Assembly: GCA_022826755.1 (NCBI GenBank)
Contig: JAJDUG010000072.1
Coordinates: 62,001-126,000 of the forward strand
DNA length: 64,000 nt
Direction of reading: 5' to 3'
Source of the DNA: Acidobacteriota bacterium
GTDB lineage: Bacteria > Acidobacteriota > Terriglobia > Versatilivoradales > Versatilivoraceae
Within the stretch, counting starts at the first letter, position 1. Every line of letters begins with the position of its first letter. Positions 53,456-61,863 of this stretch are shown piece by piece. Below the pieces are notes generated by a model. That model worked only from the letters and a program-made list of their open reading frames with translations, did not search any database and was not told where the DNA came from. The translations under genes and the position numbers were made by a program.

Positions 53456-54613
53456 TCAAGAACGACCTGCCGTTTCTTCCTTGAAGGGTCCACCCGCCAC
53501 CGCCCATCCCTTCGACAGGACCTCGGCCTGCTCCAGGACGGTACGGGTCGCCTTCTCCTGCTTGTCGGGCGGGTAGCCGTGCTTGCGCAGGATGCGCTTG
53601 ACCAGCCGGCGCAGGTTGGCCCGGACGTTCTCCCGCAGCGTCCAGTCGATGGTGACATTGCCCCGCACCGTGTCGACCAGCTCGCGGGCGATGTCGCGCA
53701 GGGTCTCGTCGCCGAGGACCGGGACGGCGCTGTCGTTGGTCTCGAGGGCGTCGTAGAAGGCCAGTTCCTCTTCCGACAGACCCAGTTCAACCCCCCGGGC
53801 GCCGGCTTCCCGCATCTCTCGGGCAAGCCGGATCAGCTCCTCGATCACCTGGGCGACCTCGATAGCGCGGTTCTGGTAGCGGCGAAGGGTCTGCTCCAGC
53901 ATCTCCGCGAACGAGCGCGCCTGGACCACATTCTTGCGACGCCGGGCGGCGAGTTCGCCCTTCAGCAGCTTCTGCAACAGCTCGACGGCCATGTTGCGGC
54001 GCGGCATCCCCCGCACCTCGGCCAGAAACTCATCGGAGAGGATGGAGATGTCGGGCTTCTTCAGCCCGGCGGCGGCGAAGATATCGATGAAGTCGTACTG
54101 GCTGCGGTGGGCCTCGTCGGCAATGACCACGACGTTGCGGCGTTCGGAAAGCGCCGGGTAGGTATCGCCCTTCTCCTCGGGCAGGAACTTCTGGATGGTG
54201 GTGAACACCACCCCTCCGGCTTCCACCGAGAGCCTGCCGCGCAGATCGGCCGCCCGCAGAGTCTCGTCCACTGCTACCTGGACCGCATGGAACTGATGGT
54301 AGCCGGCCATCTTCTTGACCAGTTCCCCGCCGCCATCGTCCTCGAACACGATAAAGTCGCGGACCAGCGGAAGAAACCGCTTATGTACGGGCAACCCTTG
54401 TGGTTGCCCCGTCTTTTCCCCATGCCCCGGTAATGCCCGGCTTGGGCGGTTGTTTCCGCCCCCCCTCGTCTGGTGGTTCCCAAATCGGGAGTCCATAAGG
54501 GACACTCCTGCTGATTGGGCAACCACAAGGGTTGCCCCTACAGGTTCGTGCAGGACGATGATCCCGTGAACACGGCCTACATCAATTGGACTCCCGGAAA
54601 AATGCCACAGCAT
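53456..54613 (-). pseudogene. hsdR: Internally deleted type I restriction subunit HsdR
   Basis: The frame encodes HsdR pieces in order but not the whole protein. [20 protein letters not shown] and [18 protein letters not shown] are present, after which the usual Walker A segment (HTQGSGKS) is missing. Then [20 protein letters not shown] and the Walker B region [15 protein letters not shown] are followed directly by [20 protein letters not shown], skipping the rest of the motor. The C-terminal helical region ([14 protein letters not shown] ... [15 protein letters not shown]) is intact. Without Walker A and later helicase motifs it cannot translocate. The deletions preserve frame. A 157-bp inverted-repeat element also lies in the N-terminal part in frame. 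Confidence 0.85.
54385..54541. mobile_element. Short inverted-repeat element inside the hsdR remnant
   Basis: A 157-bp segment bounded by 25-bp terminal inverted repeats (54385-54409 and 54517-54541, reading GTA.GGGCAACCCTTG... and its complement, one mismatch). It is too short to encode a transposase. It interrupts the HsdR reading frame without shifting it, adding roughly 52 codons. Sequences of this type are dispersed in many bacterial genomes. Confidence 0.75.
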
Positions 54614-54827
54614 CCACGATTTCGTGGTCAGCAGCCATTTCTTCAGTCTGCGTTGCCCATTCCAGGTGCCGCCCCTGCCACTCTTTCACACCGCGATTCA
54701 ACTTCACCTTGACCACAGCGATCCGTTCGGGCGACAGGTCGTCGAAGCCCTCTTCGTAGCCGTTCACGACGACGCGCATGTCCGCCGGATAGGTCCTTAG
54801 GATATGGATCAGGTCCTGTACCGTCAT
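54582..54827 (-). CDS. Small conserved hypothetical protein
   Basis: The 81-residue product ([30 protein letters not shown]...) is a short acidic alpha/beta protein; similar small proteins beginning T-V-x-D-L-I-x-x-L are familiar companions of restriction and phage genes, but I cannot assign a function. Its ATG overlaps the hsdM stop by 4 nt (ATGA), behind the GGAGGTGACA box at the hsdM end, so it was once translationally coupled to hsdM. Its own end overlaps the beginning of the hsdR remnant. Confidence 0.7.
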   Translation of the reverse strand: MTVQDLIHILRTYPADMRVVVNGYEEGFDDLSPERIAVVKVKLNRGVKEWQGRHLEWATQTEEMAADHEIVDAVAFFRESN

Positions 54828-56040
54828 TTGTCACCTCCGAACCCAAGCCTCGTTAGGTTTTCCTCAATCGCCGCATCCAGCCTGGCGGCCTTGACCTGCT
54901 GCTTTCGCCACTGGGCGGCCAGGCGCTTCATCTTGTCCTCGAACGGCTCGCGGTCCTCTTCCTGCGCTTCCGCCCCCACGTAGCGGCCGGGGGTGAGGAC
55001 ATGGCCGTGCTTGCGGACCTCATCCAGTGTGGCGCTCTTGCAGAATCCGGGAACGTCGGCGTAGGGCTCAGCCGCCTCGTCTTGGCCCTCTGTCTCTGAG
55101 GAAGAGGGGGCCCGGCCGCGCCAGGCGTCGTAGGTGCCGGCGATGCGGGCAATGTCCTCGGCGGTCAGCTCCCGGTGGGTGCGGTCCACCATTCGGCCGA
55201 GCTTCCTGGCGTCGATGAAGAGGACCTCACCTCTCCGCTTGCGCCGGCGCGCCAAAAACCAGAGGCAGGCAGGGATCTGGGTGGAGTAGAAGAGCTGGCC
55301 CGGCAGGGCCACCATGCAGTCCACCAGGTCCGCCTCGACCAGCGACCGGCGGATCTTTCCCTCTCCCGACTGGCCCGACGACATGGAGCCGTTGGCCAGC
55401 ACGAAGCCGGCCGCGCCGGCAGGCGACAGGTGGTGGACCATGTGCTGCACCCAGGCGAAGTTGGCGTTGCCCTTGGGCGGGACGCCGTATTGCCAGCGCT
55501 GGTCCTGGGTAAGCCGCTCGCCGCCCCAGTCGGAGACGTTGAAGGGTGGATTGGCCAGGATGTAGTCGGCCTTGAGGTCGGGATGGCGGTCGTTGTGGAA
55601 GCTGTCGCCGTGGGCGATCTAACCCTCGATGCCTCGGATGGCCAGGTTCATCTTGGCCAGACGCCAGGTGGTGTAGTTGGATTCCTGGCCGTAAATGGAG
55701 ATGTCGGCCCTGGCCTGTCCGCAGTTGCCGTTTCCACTGGCGTGGGCCCGGATGAATTCCACCGACTGCACGAACATGCCGGAGGAGCCGCAACAGGGGT
55801 CGTAGACCCTCCCCCGATAGGGCTCCAGCATCTCCACCAGCAGCTTGACCACGCAACGGGGGGTGTAGAACTCGCCACCCTTCTTGCCCTCGGCGCTGGC
55901 GAACTGTGAGAGGGAGTATTCGTAGACGCGGCCCAGCACGTCCTTGGAGCGGGCTTCCTCATCGCCCACCTGGATGTTGCTGATGAGGTCGATGAGCTGG
56001 CCCAGCCGCTGCTTGTCGAGCGAGGGGCGGGCGCGGTATC
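54824..56040 (-). pseudogene. hsdM: Type I methyltransferase HsdM with amber codon, lacking N-terminus
   Basis: The frame reads [51 protein letters not shown], motif [18 protein letters not shown], then GIEG-stop at 55619-55621. It resumes in the same frame with [13 protein letters not shown], catalytic [14 protein letters not shown] and [20 protein letters not shown], and ends GFGGDK. The TAG stands where family members have Gln or Asn, so a single CAG to TAG change would explain it. The N-terminal third is missing and replaced by a HigA antitoxin fragment. Downstream part 54824-55450 could be re-initiated. HsdS is absent. Confidence 0.87.
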
Positions 56041-56187
56041 GCCGGTTACGGAACGCTTGCCGGCGATGATTTGACTCACCCGGTTGGGCGGCACATCTAT
56101 CTGACGGGCGAATGCCGTAGGGCTCACGCCAAACTCGGCCAGCTCGTCTCTCAGAATCTCGCCAAGGTGAACGACGCGCTTCAACAT
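56038..56187 (-). pseudogene. HigA-type antitoxin N-terminus fused to hsdM
   Basis: [16 protein letters not shown] and [30 protein letters not shown] match the HigA/VapI XRE antitoxin opening (HPGEILREE...ISQILNGKRAITADTAL). After TGDTA the homology stops and hsdM coding sequence (another frame) begins at about 56040. The deletion removed the C-terminal half of the antitoxin and the N-terminus of hsdM. The HTH (about residues 20-45) is nearly whole, so DNA binding might persist. No HigB toxin is beside it. Confidence 0.8.
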
Positions 56188-56209
56188 GCCAACGTCCCTC
56201 CTCATCCCG

Positions 56210-56431
56210 TCATCCGGCGACAGCCGCCGCCTCGACTACTGTTGCGGTGCACTGCGGTTCCGGCACCGGCTCACCGTGTTCGCGCAAGCTCTCGATGTGA
56301 AACTCGATCGCTTGGCGCATCTCCCTGACCGCTTCTTCCCTGGTAGCTCCGGTTGCGACGCAACCGGGCAGGTCGGGTACGTAGGCTGCGTAGTTGCTTG
56401 GCGCCTTTTCGATAACGATCGTGTATTGCAT
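56210..56431 (-). CDS. Orphan HicB-like antitoxin
   Basis: The 73-residue product (YTIVIEKAPSNYAAYVPDLP GCVATGATREEAVREM...) has the HicB degenerate RNase-H-like fold with its YVPDLPGC motif and MRQAIEFHIESL helix. HicB antitoxins usually have HicA toxin within a few bp; the genes around it are an AbrB-like protein (stop 2 nt upstream) and the HigA fragment, with no HicA, so it is unpaired. Confidence 0.85.
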   Translation of the reverse strand: MQYTIVIEKAPSNYAAYVPDLPGCVATGATREEAVREMRQAIEFHIESLREHGEPVPEPQCTATVVEAAAVAG

Positions 56432-56433
56432 CC

Positions 56434-56691
56434 CTATCTATCCAGGCCGTCGGCAACCGCCACGTCCAGATCGCTCCAGTCTTCTCGTTCAGCAGCCATG
56501 GCGCGACAGGTTTCTTTCCAGGAGAGCCTGGTCTTTTCCTTGCTGTACAAAAAGACCCCGTCCGTCCTCTCTTCCAGGACAAGCCAACCGCTCCATCCAT
56601 GCTTCTGCAGAAGAACCTTGGGGATTTGGATTCCTTCGGAGTTGCCGATGGCAATCAGCTTGACGTATCTGGTAGTTGGTGTATTGCCCAT
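56434..56691 (-). CDS. AbrB/SpoVT-like antitoxin-type protein
   Basis: The product (about 85 aa) has the SpoVT-AbrB swapped-hairpin signature RYVKLIAIGNSEGIQIPKVL LQKHGW and an acidic C-terminal tail (KETCRAMAAEREDWSDLDVA) that looks like a toxin-binding extension of MazE/PemI antitoxins. No toxin follows: HicB starts 2 nt downstream. I placed the start at Met 56691, but no convincing ribosome-binding site supports it; an in-frame alternative is at 56793. Confidence 0.72.
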   Translation of the reverse strand: MGNTPTTRYVKLIAIGNSEGIQIPKVLLQKHGWSGWLVLEERTDGVFLYSKEKTRLSWKETCRAMAAEREDWSDLDVAVADGLDR

Positions 56692-56845
56692 TGTCAGGAG
56701 GCCATTGAGCACATCAACGTAATTGCGGTACTTACCATCTCGGCCGCCGCTTGGCTTGATTGACGTGCCTGAGGGAGGTGAAAATCGTACCATAATGGAT
56801 GCTTGTCTGGTCGGCCGGAACCAGGTGCCCGATCGGGGGTAGGCC

Positions 56846-58855
56846 TTGGCGAAGAAATCAGGAAGATCGAAACGGAAATCCCGCGCACGGATTTCGTCCC
56901 CTGGATCCCGATTCTCCCTTGGTGACCGGCGCCTGTGGGTTCCGCTGCTGCTGTTTGTAGCGGTCGTCGGAGTCTACCTGCCCTCGGTGGACCACGGGTT
57001 TCTCTATGACGACTACGAGGTGATTCTGTCCAACGCTCCTTTGCGTTCGGTTCAGGACCTTGGGCGCATTCTGACGGAGAGGCACTTCCTGACGCTCCCC
57101 TACTACCGGCCGGTGGTGCGCTCCTCTCTGCTGCTGCAACGATCCCTCCACGGAGACGAGCCGGGGCCCTTTCATTTGTTCAATGCCTGCGTGGCCGGGT
57201 TGATCGCCCTCATCGCCTACGCCCTGCTGAGGCTGCCGGTCTTCGGTCTGCGGCCCCGCTGGGCCTTGCTGGCCGCCGCCGCTTTCGCCCTGCATCCGGT
57301 GGCTTCCTCCTGCGTCTACCCCATCGCCTCGGGACGCGAGACCCTGCTGCCGGCCCTGTTCGTCCTGCTGGCCCTCTACTGCTTCCTGAGGTCGGGAACC
57401 TGGTGGCGGGTGGGTGCAGCCGTCGCCTTCGCTTTGGCTCTGTTCGGCAAGGAGCAGGCGGTGGTCACCCTGGCGATCTTCGTGCTGGCAGACGCTCTGG
57501 GACTGACCTCGGGCGCGCCCGGCCGCAGCCTCCGCCGCTGGGTGGTCCGCTACTGGCCCGAGGCCGCCGTCGGCGCCCTCTACTTCTCCATTCGACACTT
57601 CCTGTTTGCAGGCGGGGAGTATCGCCTGGGAGACCTGGGGCAGTTCGCTCTTTCCTACCTCTACGCGCTGCAGGTGGTGGCCGTCCCTTTCTGGGAGATG
57701 GTTTACGAGCCCACCGCCCGGGTCTGGTTCAGCCCCTGGCGGCTGGCCATCGCTTTGGCTATTGCCGGCTGGGCGGTGTGGTGGATCCGGCGATCCTGGC
57801 CCGCTGTTCGGGCCGTGACCTGGTTCTGGCTGGGCTGGTTCGTTCTGACCCTGCTGCCCACCGCCAATCTGCTGGACCAGGAGGCCCCTTTTGCCGAGCG
57901 CTACGTGTTTCTGGCCGCGCTGGGTCCGCTCTTTCTGCTGGCCCGGGTTCTCTCCGACCGCGAGAAGGACGGAAGGCCGAAGCTCCGGACGGGCCTGGCC
58001 GTGGCGCTGCTGCTGCTGCTGGCCGCCCAGACCGTCGCCCGGGGCGCCTATTATCGAGACTACGAGGCCTTTTGCCGGCAGTGGGTGAAGACCGATCCCC
58101 GGTCGCTCAACGCCCACAACAGCCTGGCGGTGGTTCTGACCATGGACGGCCGCCTGGAAGAAGCCGGGGGCCACTATGAAGAGGCTCTAAAGATTGCGCC
58201 GCACAGCCCTCAGGCTCGCAGCAACCTGGCCAACCTGCGCCTGCAGCAGGGGAGACTTCAGGAAGCCCATGACCTCCTGCAGGAAGCGTTGCGCCTGGAC
58301 CCCGACTCCTACGCCACCCACAACGCCCTGGGCGCCATGCTGCTGGGCCAGGGCAGAATCGAGCAGGCCATTCCCCACTTCGCCCGGGCCATCAGCCTGA
58401 ACTCGGAAAACCAGCAGGGGCACGCCAACCTGGCCAACGCGCTGGCGCACCAGGGCGACACCCGGCAAGCCGTCCACCACTACCGCGAGGCACTGCGCAT
58501 CCATCCGGGCCTGGTTCACGTGGCCAACCGCCTGGCCTGGGTCCTGGCCACCGATCCCGACCCGGAGCTGCGATCCGGCACTGAGGCGGTTGATCTGGCC
58601 GAGCGCTTCTGCCGGCCGCCCAACGACGCCAACCCGATGTTCCTGGACACCCTGGCGGCGGCTTACGCCGAGACGGGACGGTTTCCTCAGGCGCTGGGAA
58701 CGGCCACCCGGGCCGCATCCCTGGCTTCGTCCATGGGCCGGCTCGAGCTGGCGGACCAGATCCGGCAGAGACTGGAGGCTTACCGGGAGCGCCGCCCGGT
58801 TCGCTACTCCGAGATTCAGTGGAGAACCTCCGGCACTTCCTTGAGGCACGATTGA
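56846..58855 (+). CDS. TMTC-like membrane protein with TPR repeats
   Basis: The 669-residue product has about ten membrane segments in its first 400 residues, starting with WVPLLLFVAVVGVYLP, a luminal loop FLYDDYEVILSNAPL and YYRPVVRSSL, then a C-terminal TPR solenoid (about 430-600: SLNAHNSLAVVLTMDGRLEE, AHDLLQEALRLDPDSYATHN, QQGHANLANALAHQGDTRQA). This layout and the FLYDDYxxxxxN motif match TMTC-type O-mannosyltransferase-like GT-C proteins and their bacterial relatives. The Asp-Asp pair in FLYDDY is the probable catalytic/metal site. The start is TTG at 56846. Confidence 0.8.
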   Translation: MAKKSGRSKRKSRARISSPGSRFSLGDRRLWVPLLLFVAVVGVYLPSVDHGFLYDDYEVILSNAPLRSVQDLGRILTERHFLTLPYYRPVVRSSLLLQRSLHGDEPGPFHLFNACVAGLIALIAYALLRLPVFGLRPRWALLAAAAFALHPVASSCVYPIASGRETLLPALFVLLALYCFLRSGTWWRVGAAVAFALALFGKEQAVVTLAIFVLADALGLTSGAPGRSLRRWVVRYWPEAAVGALYFSIRHFLFAGGEYRLGDLGQFALSYLYALQVVAVPFWEMVYEPTARVWFSPWRLAIALAIAGWAVWWIRRSWPAVRAVTWFWLGWFVLTLLPTANLLDQEAPFAERYVFLAALGPLFLLARVLSDREKDGRPKLRTGLAVALLLLLAAQTVARGAYYRDYEAFCRQWVKTDPRSLNAHNSLAVVLTMDGRLEEAGGHYEEALKIAPHSPQARSNLANLRLQQGRLQEAHDLLQEALRLDPDSYATHNALGAMLLGQGRIEQAIPHFARAISLNSENQQGHANLANALAHQGDTRQAVHHYREALRIHPGLVHVANRLAWVLATDPDPELRSGTEAVDLAERFCRPPNDANPMFLDTLAAAYAETGRFPQALGTATRAASLASSMGRLELADQIRQRLEAYRERRPVRYSEIQWRTSGTSLRHD

Positions 58856-58949
58856 CCTTCATGTCCCGCCGCCCTCTTTCCGATTCGTGGTACCCTTAGC
58901 CGCCCTGCCGGGCTTGGGGATTCACGACCAGGGAGGCGCCCATACCGCC

Positions 58950-59630
58950 ATGAAACATTCCGTTGCGTTCCTTCTCGATGCCGACAACACCTTGCTGAAC
59001 AACGACCGCATCCTGGCGGACTTCATGAGCCACATCGAGCGGACGGTGGGCCACCAGGGGAAGCAGCGCTATTGGGCCGTCTTCGAGGAGTTGCGGGACG
59101 AGCTGGGATACCACGACTACCTGGGAGCCCTGCAGGGCTATCGCAATCGACACCCGCACGATCCGCGCCTGATGTCGCTTGCCTCCTTCATGCTCAACTA
59201 TCCCTTCGCCGATCGTCTCTACTCCCGGTCGCTGGAGGTGGTGCGCCACCTCCAGCAATGGGGCGTGGTGGCCATCCTCACCGACGGCGACATGGTGTTC
59301 CAGCCTCGAAAGATGGAGCAGTCCGGATTGGCGGAGGCCGCCGGCGGCAACGTGCTGATCTACGTGCACAAGGAGGAGGAGCTGGAGGACGTGGAAAGGC
59401 GCTATCCCGCGGACCACTACGTGTTGGTGGACGACAAGCTGCGGATCCTGACGGCCGCCAAGAAAGTGTGGGGAAGCCGGGTCACCACCGTCTTCCCCCG
59501 GCAAGGGCACTACGCCCTGGACCCCGAAATCCTGGCTCAATACCCCCCGGCCGACCTCAGCCTGGAGGGAGTCGGCGACCTGCTCACCTGCGAGTTACCG
59601 GCCCTGATCCAGGCCGGACAGTCCTCATAG
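58950..59630 (+). CDS. HAD-superfamily hydrolase
   Basis: The 226-residue product has HAD motif I FLLDADNTLLNNDR (DxD with the Asp nucleophile), motif II VVAILTDGDMV, a helical cap and motif IV YVLVDDKLRIL. Its Lys motif is not obvious near PRKMEQSG, which fits a small-molecule HAD variant. I used ATG 58950; an in-frame extension upstream has no start signal. It follows the TMTC-like gene by 94 bp. The substrate is unknown. Confidence 0.83.
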   Translation: MKHSVAFLLDADNTLLNNDRILADFMSHIERTVGHQGKQRYWAVFEELRDELGYHDYLGALQGYRNRHPHDPRLMSLASFMLNYPFADRLYSRSLEVVRHLQQWGVVAILTDGDMVFQPRKMEQSGLAEAAGGNVLIYVHKEEELEDVERRYPADHYVLVDDKLRILTAAKKVWGSRVTTVFPRQGHYALDPEILAQYPPADLSLEGVGDLLTCELPALIQAGQSS

Positions 59631-59687
59631 CCACGGAACGCCTCAAGATCTCCAGGCCTGTCTGAAACAACGGGAAAAAAGAGTTAT

Positions 59688-59857
59688 CCACGAAGACACA
59701 CGAAGGACGACGAAGGGCCACTAAGAAAGATCATGTTCTTGACCCACTCAAAGGGAACGCCCCTTGGGTTCGGGTGAGGGAAAACGTAGCCAGTCAGCTC
59801 CCCGTGCACCAGCCTCTCGTCCTGTTAACCCTGTGCATCCTGTGTATCCATGTTCAA
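59688..59857. repeat. Low-complexity repeat tracts in the HAD-P450 gap
   Basis: Two repeat-like tracts lie here: one of CACGAAGG-type units (59688-59730), the complement of the ATTCGTG decamers at 17484, and one of CCTGTG/ATCC units (about 59822-59857). Neither is coding. The remainder of the gap up to the P450 start shows no gene. Confidence 0.5.
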
Positions 59858-59920
59858 TAGGTAGATAACCGGATCAACGGCACCGGGTCCCTGTTGTCGA
59901 TAGGCCACGAAAGAGCGATC

Positions 59921-61189
59921 ATGCTGGACGAGCTGAGATGGACCCTGCGGTCGCTGGTCATCGACGCCCTGCTGATGCCGGAGTACTGGCGAAGCGGCGT
60001 AGCCTTCAACCCGGTGTCGGCCAGGGCAATCCGGAATCCCTATCCCGCCTATGCGAGGCTGCGCGCCCGATCGCCGGTGCACCGCAGCCGGGTGCTCGAC
60101 GGCTGGGTGTTCAGCCGCTACGCCGACGTCGAGGCCATCTTTCGAGACTACCGCCGATTCTCAAACATGCCGAGCAATCGAAGGGTGTCGAGGCAGGATG
60201 TCTACTTCATTCCGCCCCGGGCCGACTGGTCCCTGTTGTTCCTGGACCCGCCCGAGCATACGCGCCTGCGGGGACTGGTCAATCAGGCCTTTACCCCGCG
60301 GGCCGTCAACGCCCTCGAGCCCCATATACGGAGGGTCATGGTCGAACTGCTGGACGCGATTGCCGACCCCTCCGGCTTCGACCTGATGGCGGCGGTGGCC
60401 GGTCCGTTGCCGGTGATCGTGATCGCCGAGATGCTCGGGCTGCCGCCACAAGACCGCCTCCAATTCAAGCACTGGTCGAACCAGCGCGCGCGCATGTTGG
60501 AACCGCTCATCAGCCCGGATGAGCGAAAAAGGGCCGCTGCCGCCGGCGAGGCGTTCGACGCCTACTTCATGCCCATTATCAGAGCCCGGCGACTCCAACC
60601 GAAAGACGACATCATCAGCGCCCTGGCAAAAGCGGAAGAGGACGAGGACACCCTTACCGAGCGAGAAATGCTGATCATGCTGCGCCTGCTGCTGGTCGCC
60701 GGCAACGAGACGACCACCAACCTGATCGGGAACGGTATGCTGGCGCTGCTGCAGCATCCGGAGCAGTTGAAGCTCCTGCGGGAAGACGCCCGTCGGATGC
60801 CGGGGGCGGTGGAAGAGCTGTTGCGCTACGACACGCCGGTCCAGCTCGACATCCGGGCCGTGGTCGACGATTGCGAGTTTCAGGGCTTTCGGTTGCAGCG
60901 CGGCGATCCCGCCATCCTGGCCATCGGCGCGGCTAACCGCGACCCGGCGGTGTTCGAAGACCCGGAGCGGCTGAACATCGAGCGTGCCAAGGGCAGCAAC
61001 CTCTCCTTCGGCCGGGGCGTCCACCACTGCCTCGGTGCACCCCTGGCGCGGTTGGAAGCGCGGGTCGCGCTGGAAGTGCTGCTGGAGCGCTTCAGCTCCA
61101 TGCGTTTGCTTGCGGACCGTCCCGCCTTTCGCCGGGCCATCGTCCTGCGCGGTCTCGAGTCGCTCCCGGTCTCGGCCGTCCCCGCGTAG
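59921..61189 (+). CDS. Cytochrome P450
   Basis: The 422-residue product is a class-I bacterial P450: I-helix AGNETTTN (about 260), K-helix ExxR in EELLRYDTPVQLDIR, and haem loop FGRGVHHCLGAPLAR with the thiolate Cys370. The N-terminus (NPYPAYARLRARSPVHRSR) is typical of CYP107/125-like soluble enzymes. No ferredoxin, reductase or biosynthetic gene is adjacent, so redox partners lie elsewhere and the substrate is unknown. Start Met at 59921 (an in-frame TTG lies at 59894). Confidence 0.93.
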   Translation: MLDELRWTLRSLVIDALLMPEYWRSGVAFNPVSARAIRNPYPAYARLRARSPVHRSRVLDGWVFSRYADVEAIFRDYRRFSNMPSNRRVSRQDVYFIPPRADWSLLFLDPPEHTRLRGLVNQAFTPRAVNALEPHIRRVMVELLDAIADPSGFDLMAAVAGPLPVIVIAEMLGLPPQDRLQFKHWSNQRARMLEPLISPDERKRAAAAGEAFDAYFMPIIRARRLQPKDDIISALAKAEEDEDTLTEREMLIMLRLLLVAGNETTTNLIGNGMLALLQHPEQLKLLREDARRMPGAVEELLRYDTPVQLDIRAVVDDCEFQGFRLQRGDPAILAIGAANRDPAVFEDPERLNIERAKGSNLSFGRGVHHCLGAPLARLEARVALEVLLERFSSMRLLADRPAFRRAIVLRGLESLPVSAVPA

Positions 61190-61306
61190 TCCATCCCTCA
61201 CAATTCGCGCATCCCGACAGGACGCGGATGCTGTCCTCGGTACTCCCCGTCCCACGCCCCGGACCGAACAGGTCGTCTGTGCCGAGCGGCATCCACGATC
61301 ATGGTC

Positions 61307-61550
61307 TCAGGTGTTTTTCTGTGTGCCTACTTTCGAGTCATTGGGCAGGCGGCTGTCGAAGCGCACCAGTTCCCTGACTTGTCGCTTCAGGATGGGGAAA
61401 TCTCCGTTTGGCTCCAAACCGGGTGCTGCCCACCGTCATTTCACCCTGCTCGAAACCGTCGACACGCTGAAGACTGACATTCAGGATAGAGAAAGGGGTG
61501 TTTGCAGCCCAGATGGTGGAGGTCCGCTTGTCACCTCCTGAATGGACTTC
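61307..61550 (-). pseudogene. Possible frameshifted coding remnant
   Basis: On the minus strand two frames overlap to give a protein-like stretch. STIWAANTPFSILNVSLQRV DGFEQG...VGSTRFGA is in one frame; about 61405-61420 it shifts to NGDFPILKRQVRELVRFDSR LPNDSKVGTQKNT-stop in the next. The composition and conservation of style suggest the C-terminus of a real protein, with a frameshift, but I cannot name a family. It may be chance. Confidence 0.3.
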
Positions 61551-61815
61551 TCAATCAACGCTGCCGCACCCCAGCGACGCCGGACGCATTCCAGAAGTTG
61601 AGTTCATTCCTCCCCCACAGCCGAGGCACGGCAGTCCTGGTCAGGAGGTTTCAATTGGTTGTTTTCACTTGAAGCGAAGGCGAGTCCCTGGAGGACAGGT
61701 CTTTTTTCTAGTGCACAACGTTTTTGGCACCGGCTGAAGGGAAACTCTGATTTATTCTTTCCTTTCATGAGATCATAAAACGGTCCGTGACCCAGTCAAC
61801 AGGAGGTGAGGATCG

Positions 61816-61863
61816 ATGCGTCAGAGCAGCTTTGCGGAGGGACCATCGTGGATGCGACCCTGA
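61816..61863 (+). other. Possible short leader peptide (15 codons)
   Basis: AGGAGGTGAG sits 5 nt before an ATG encoding MRQSSFAEGPSWMRP-stop. Its stop overlaps the GTG start region of the TonB receptor. The ribosome-binding site is stronger than that of the receptor gene itself. It could couple or attenuate translation, or mark an older start. Confidence 0.35.
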
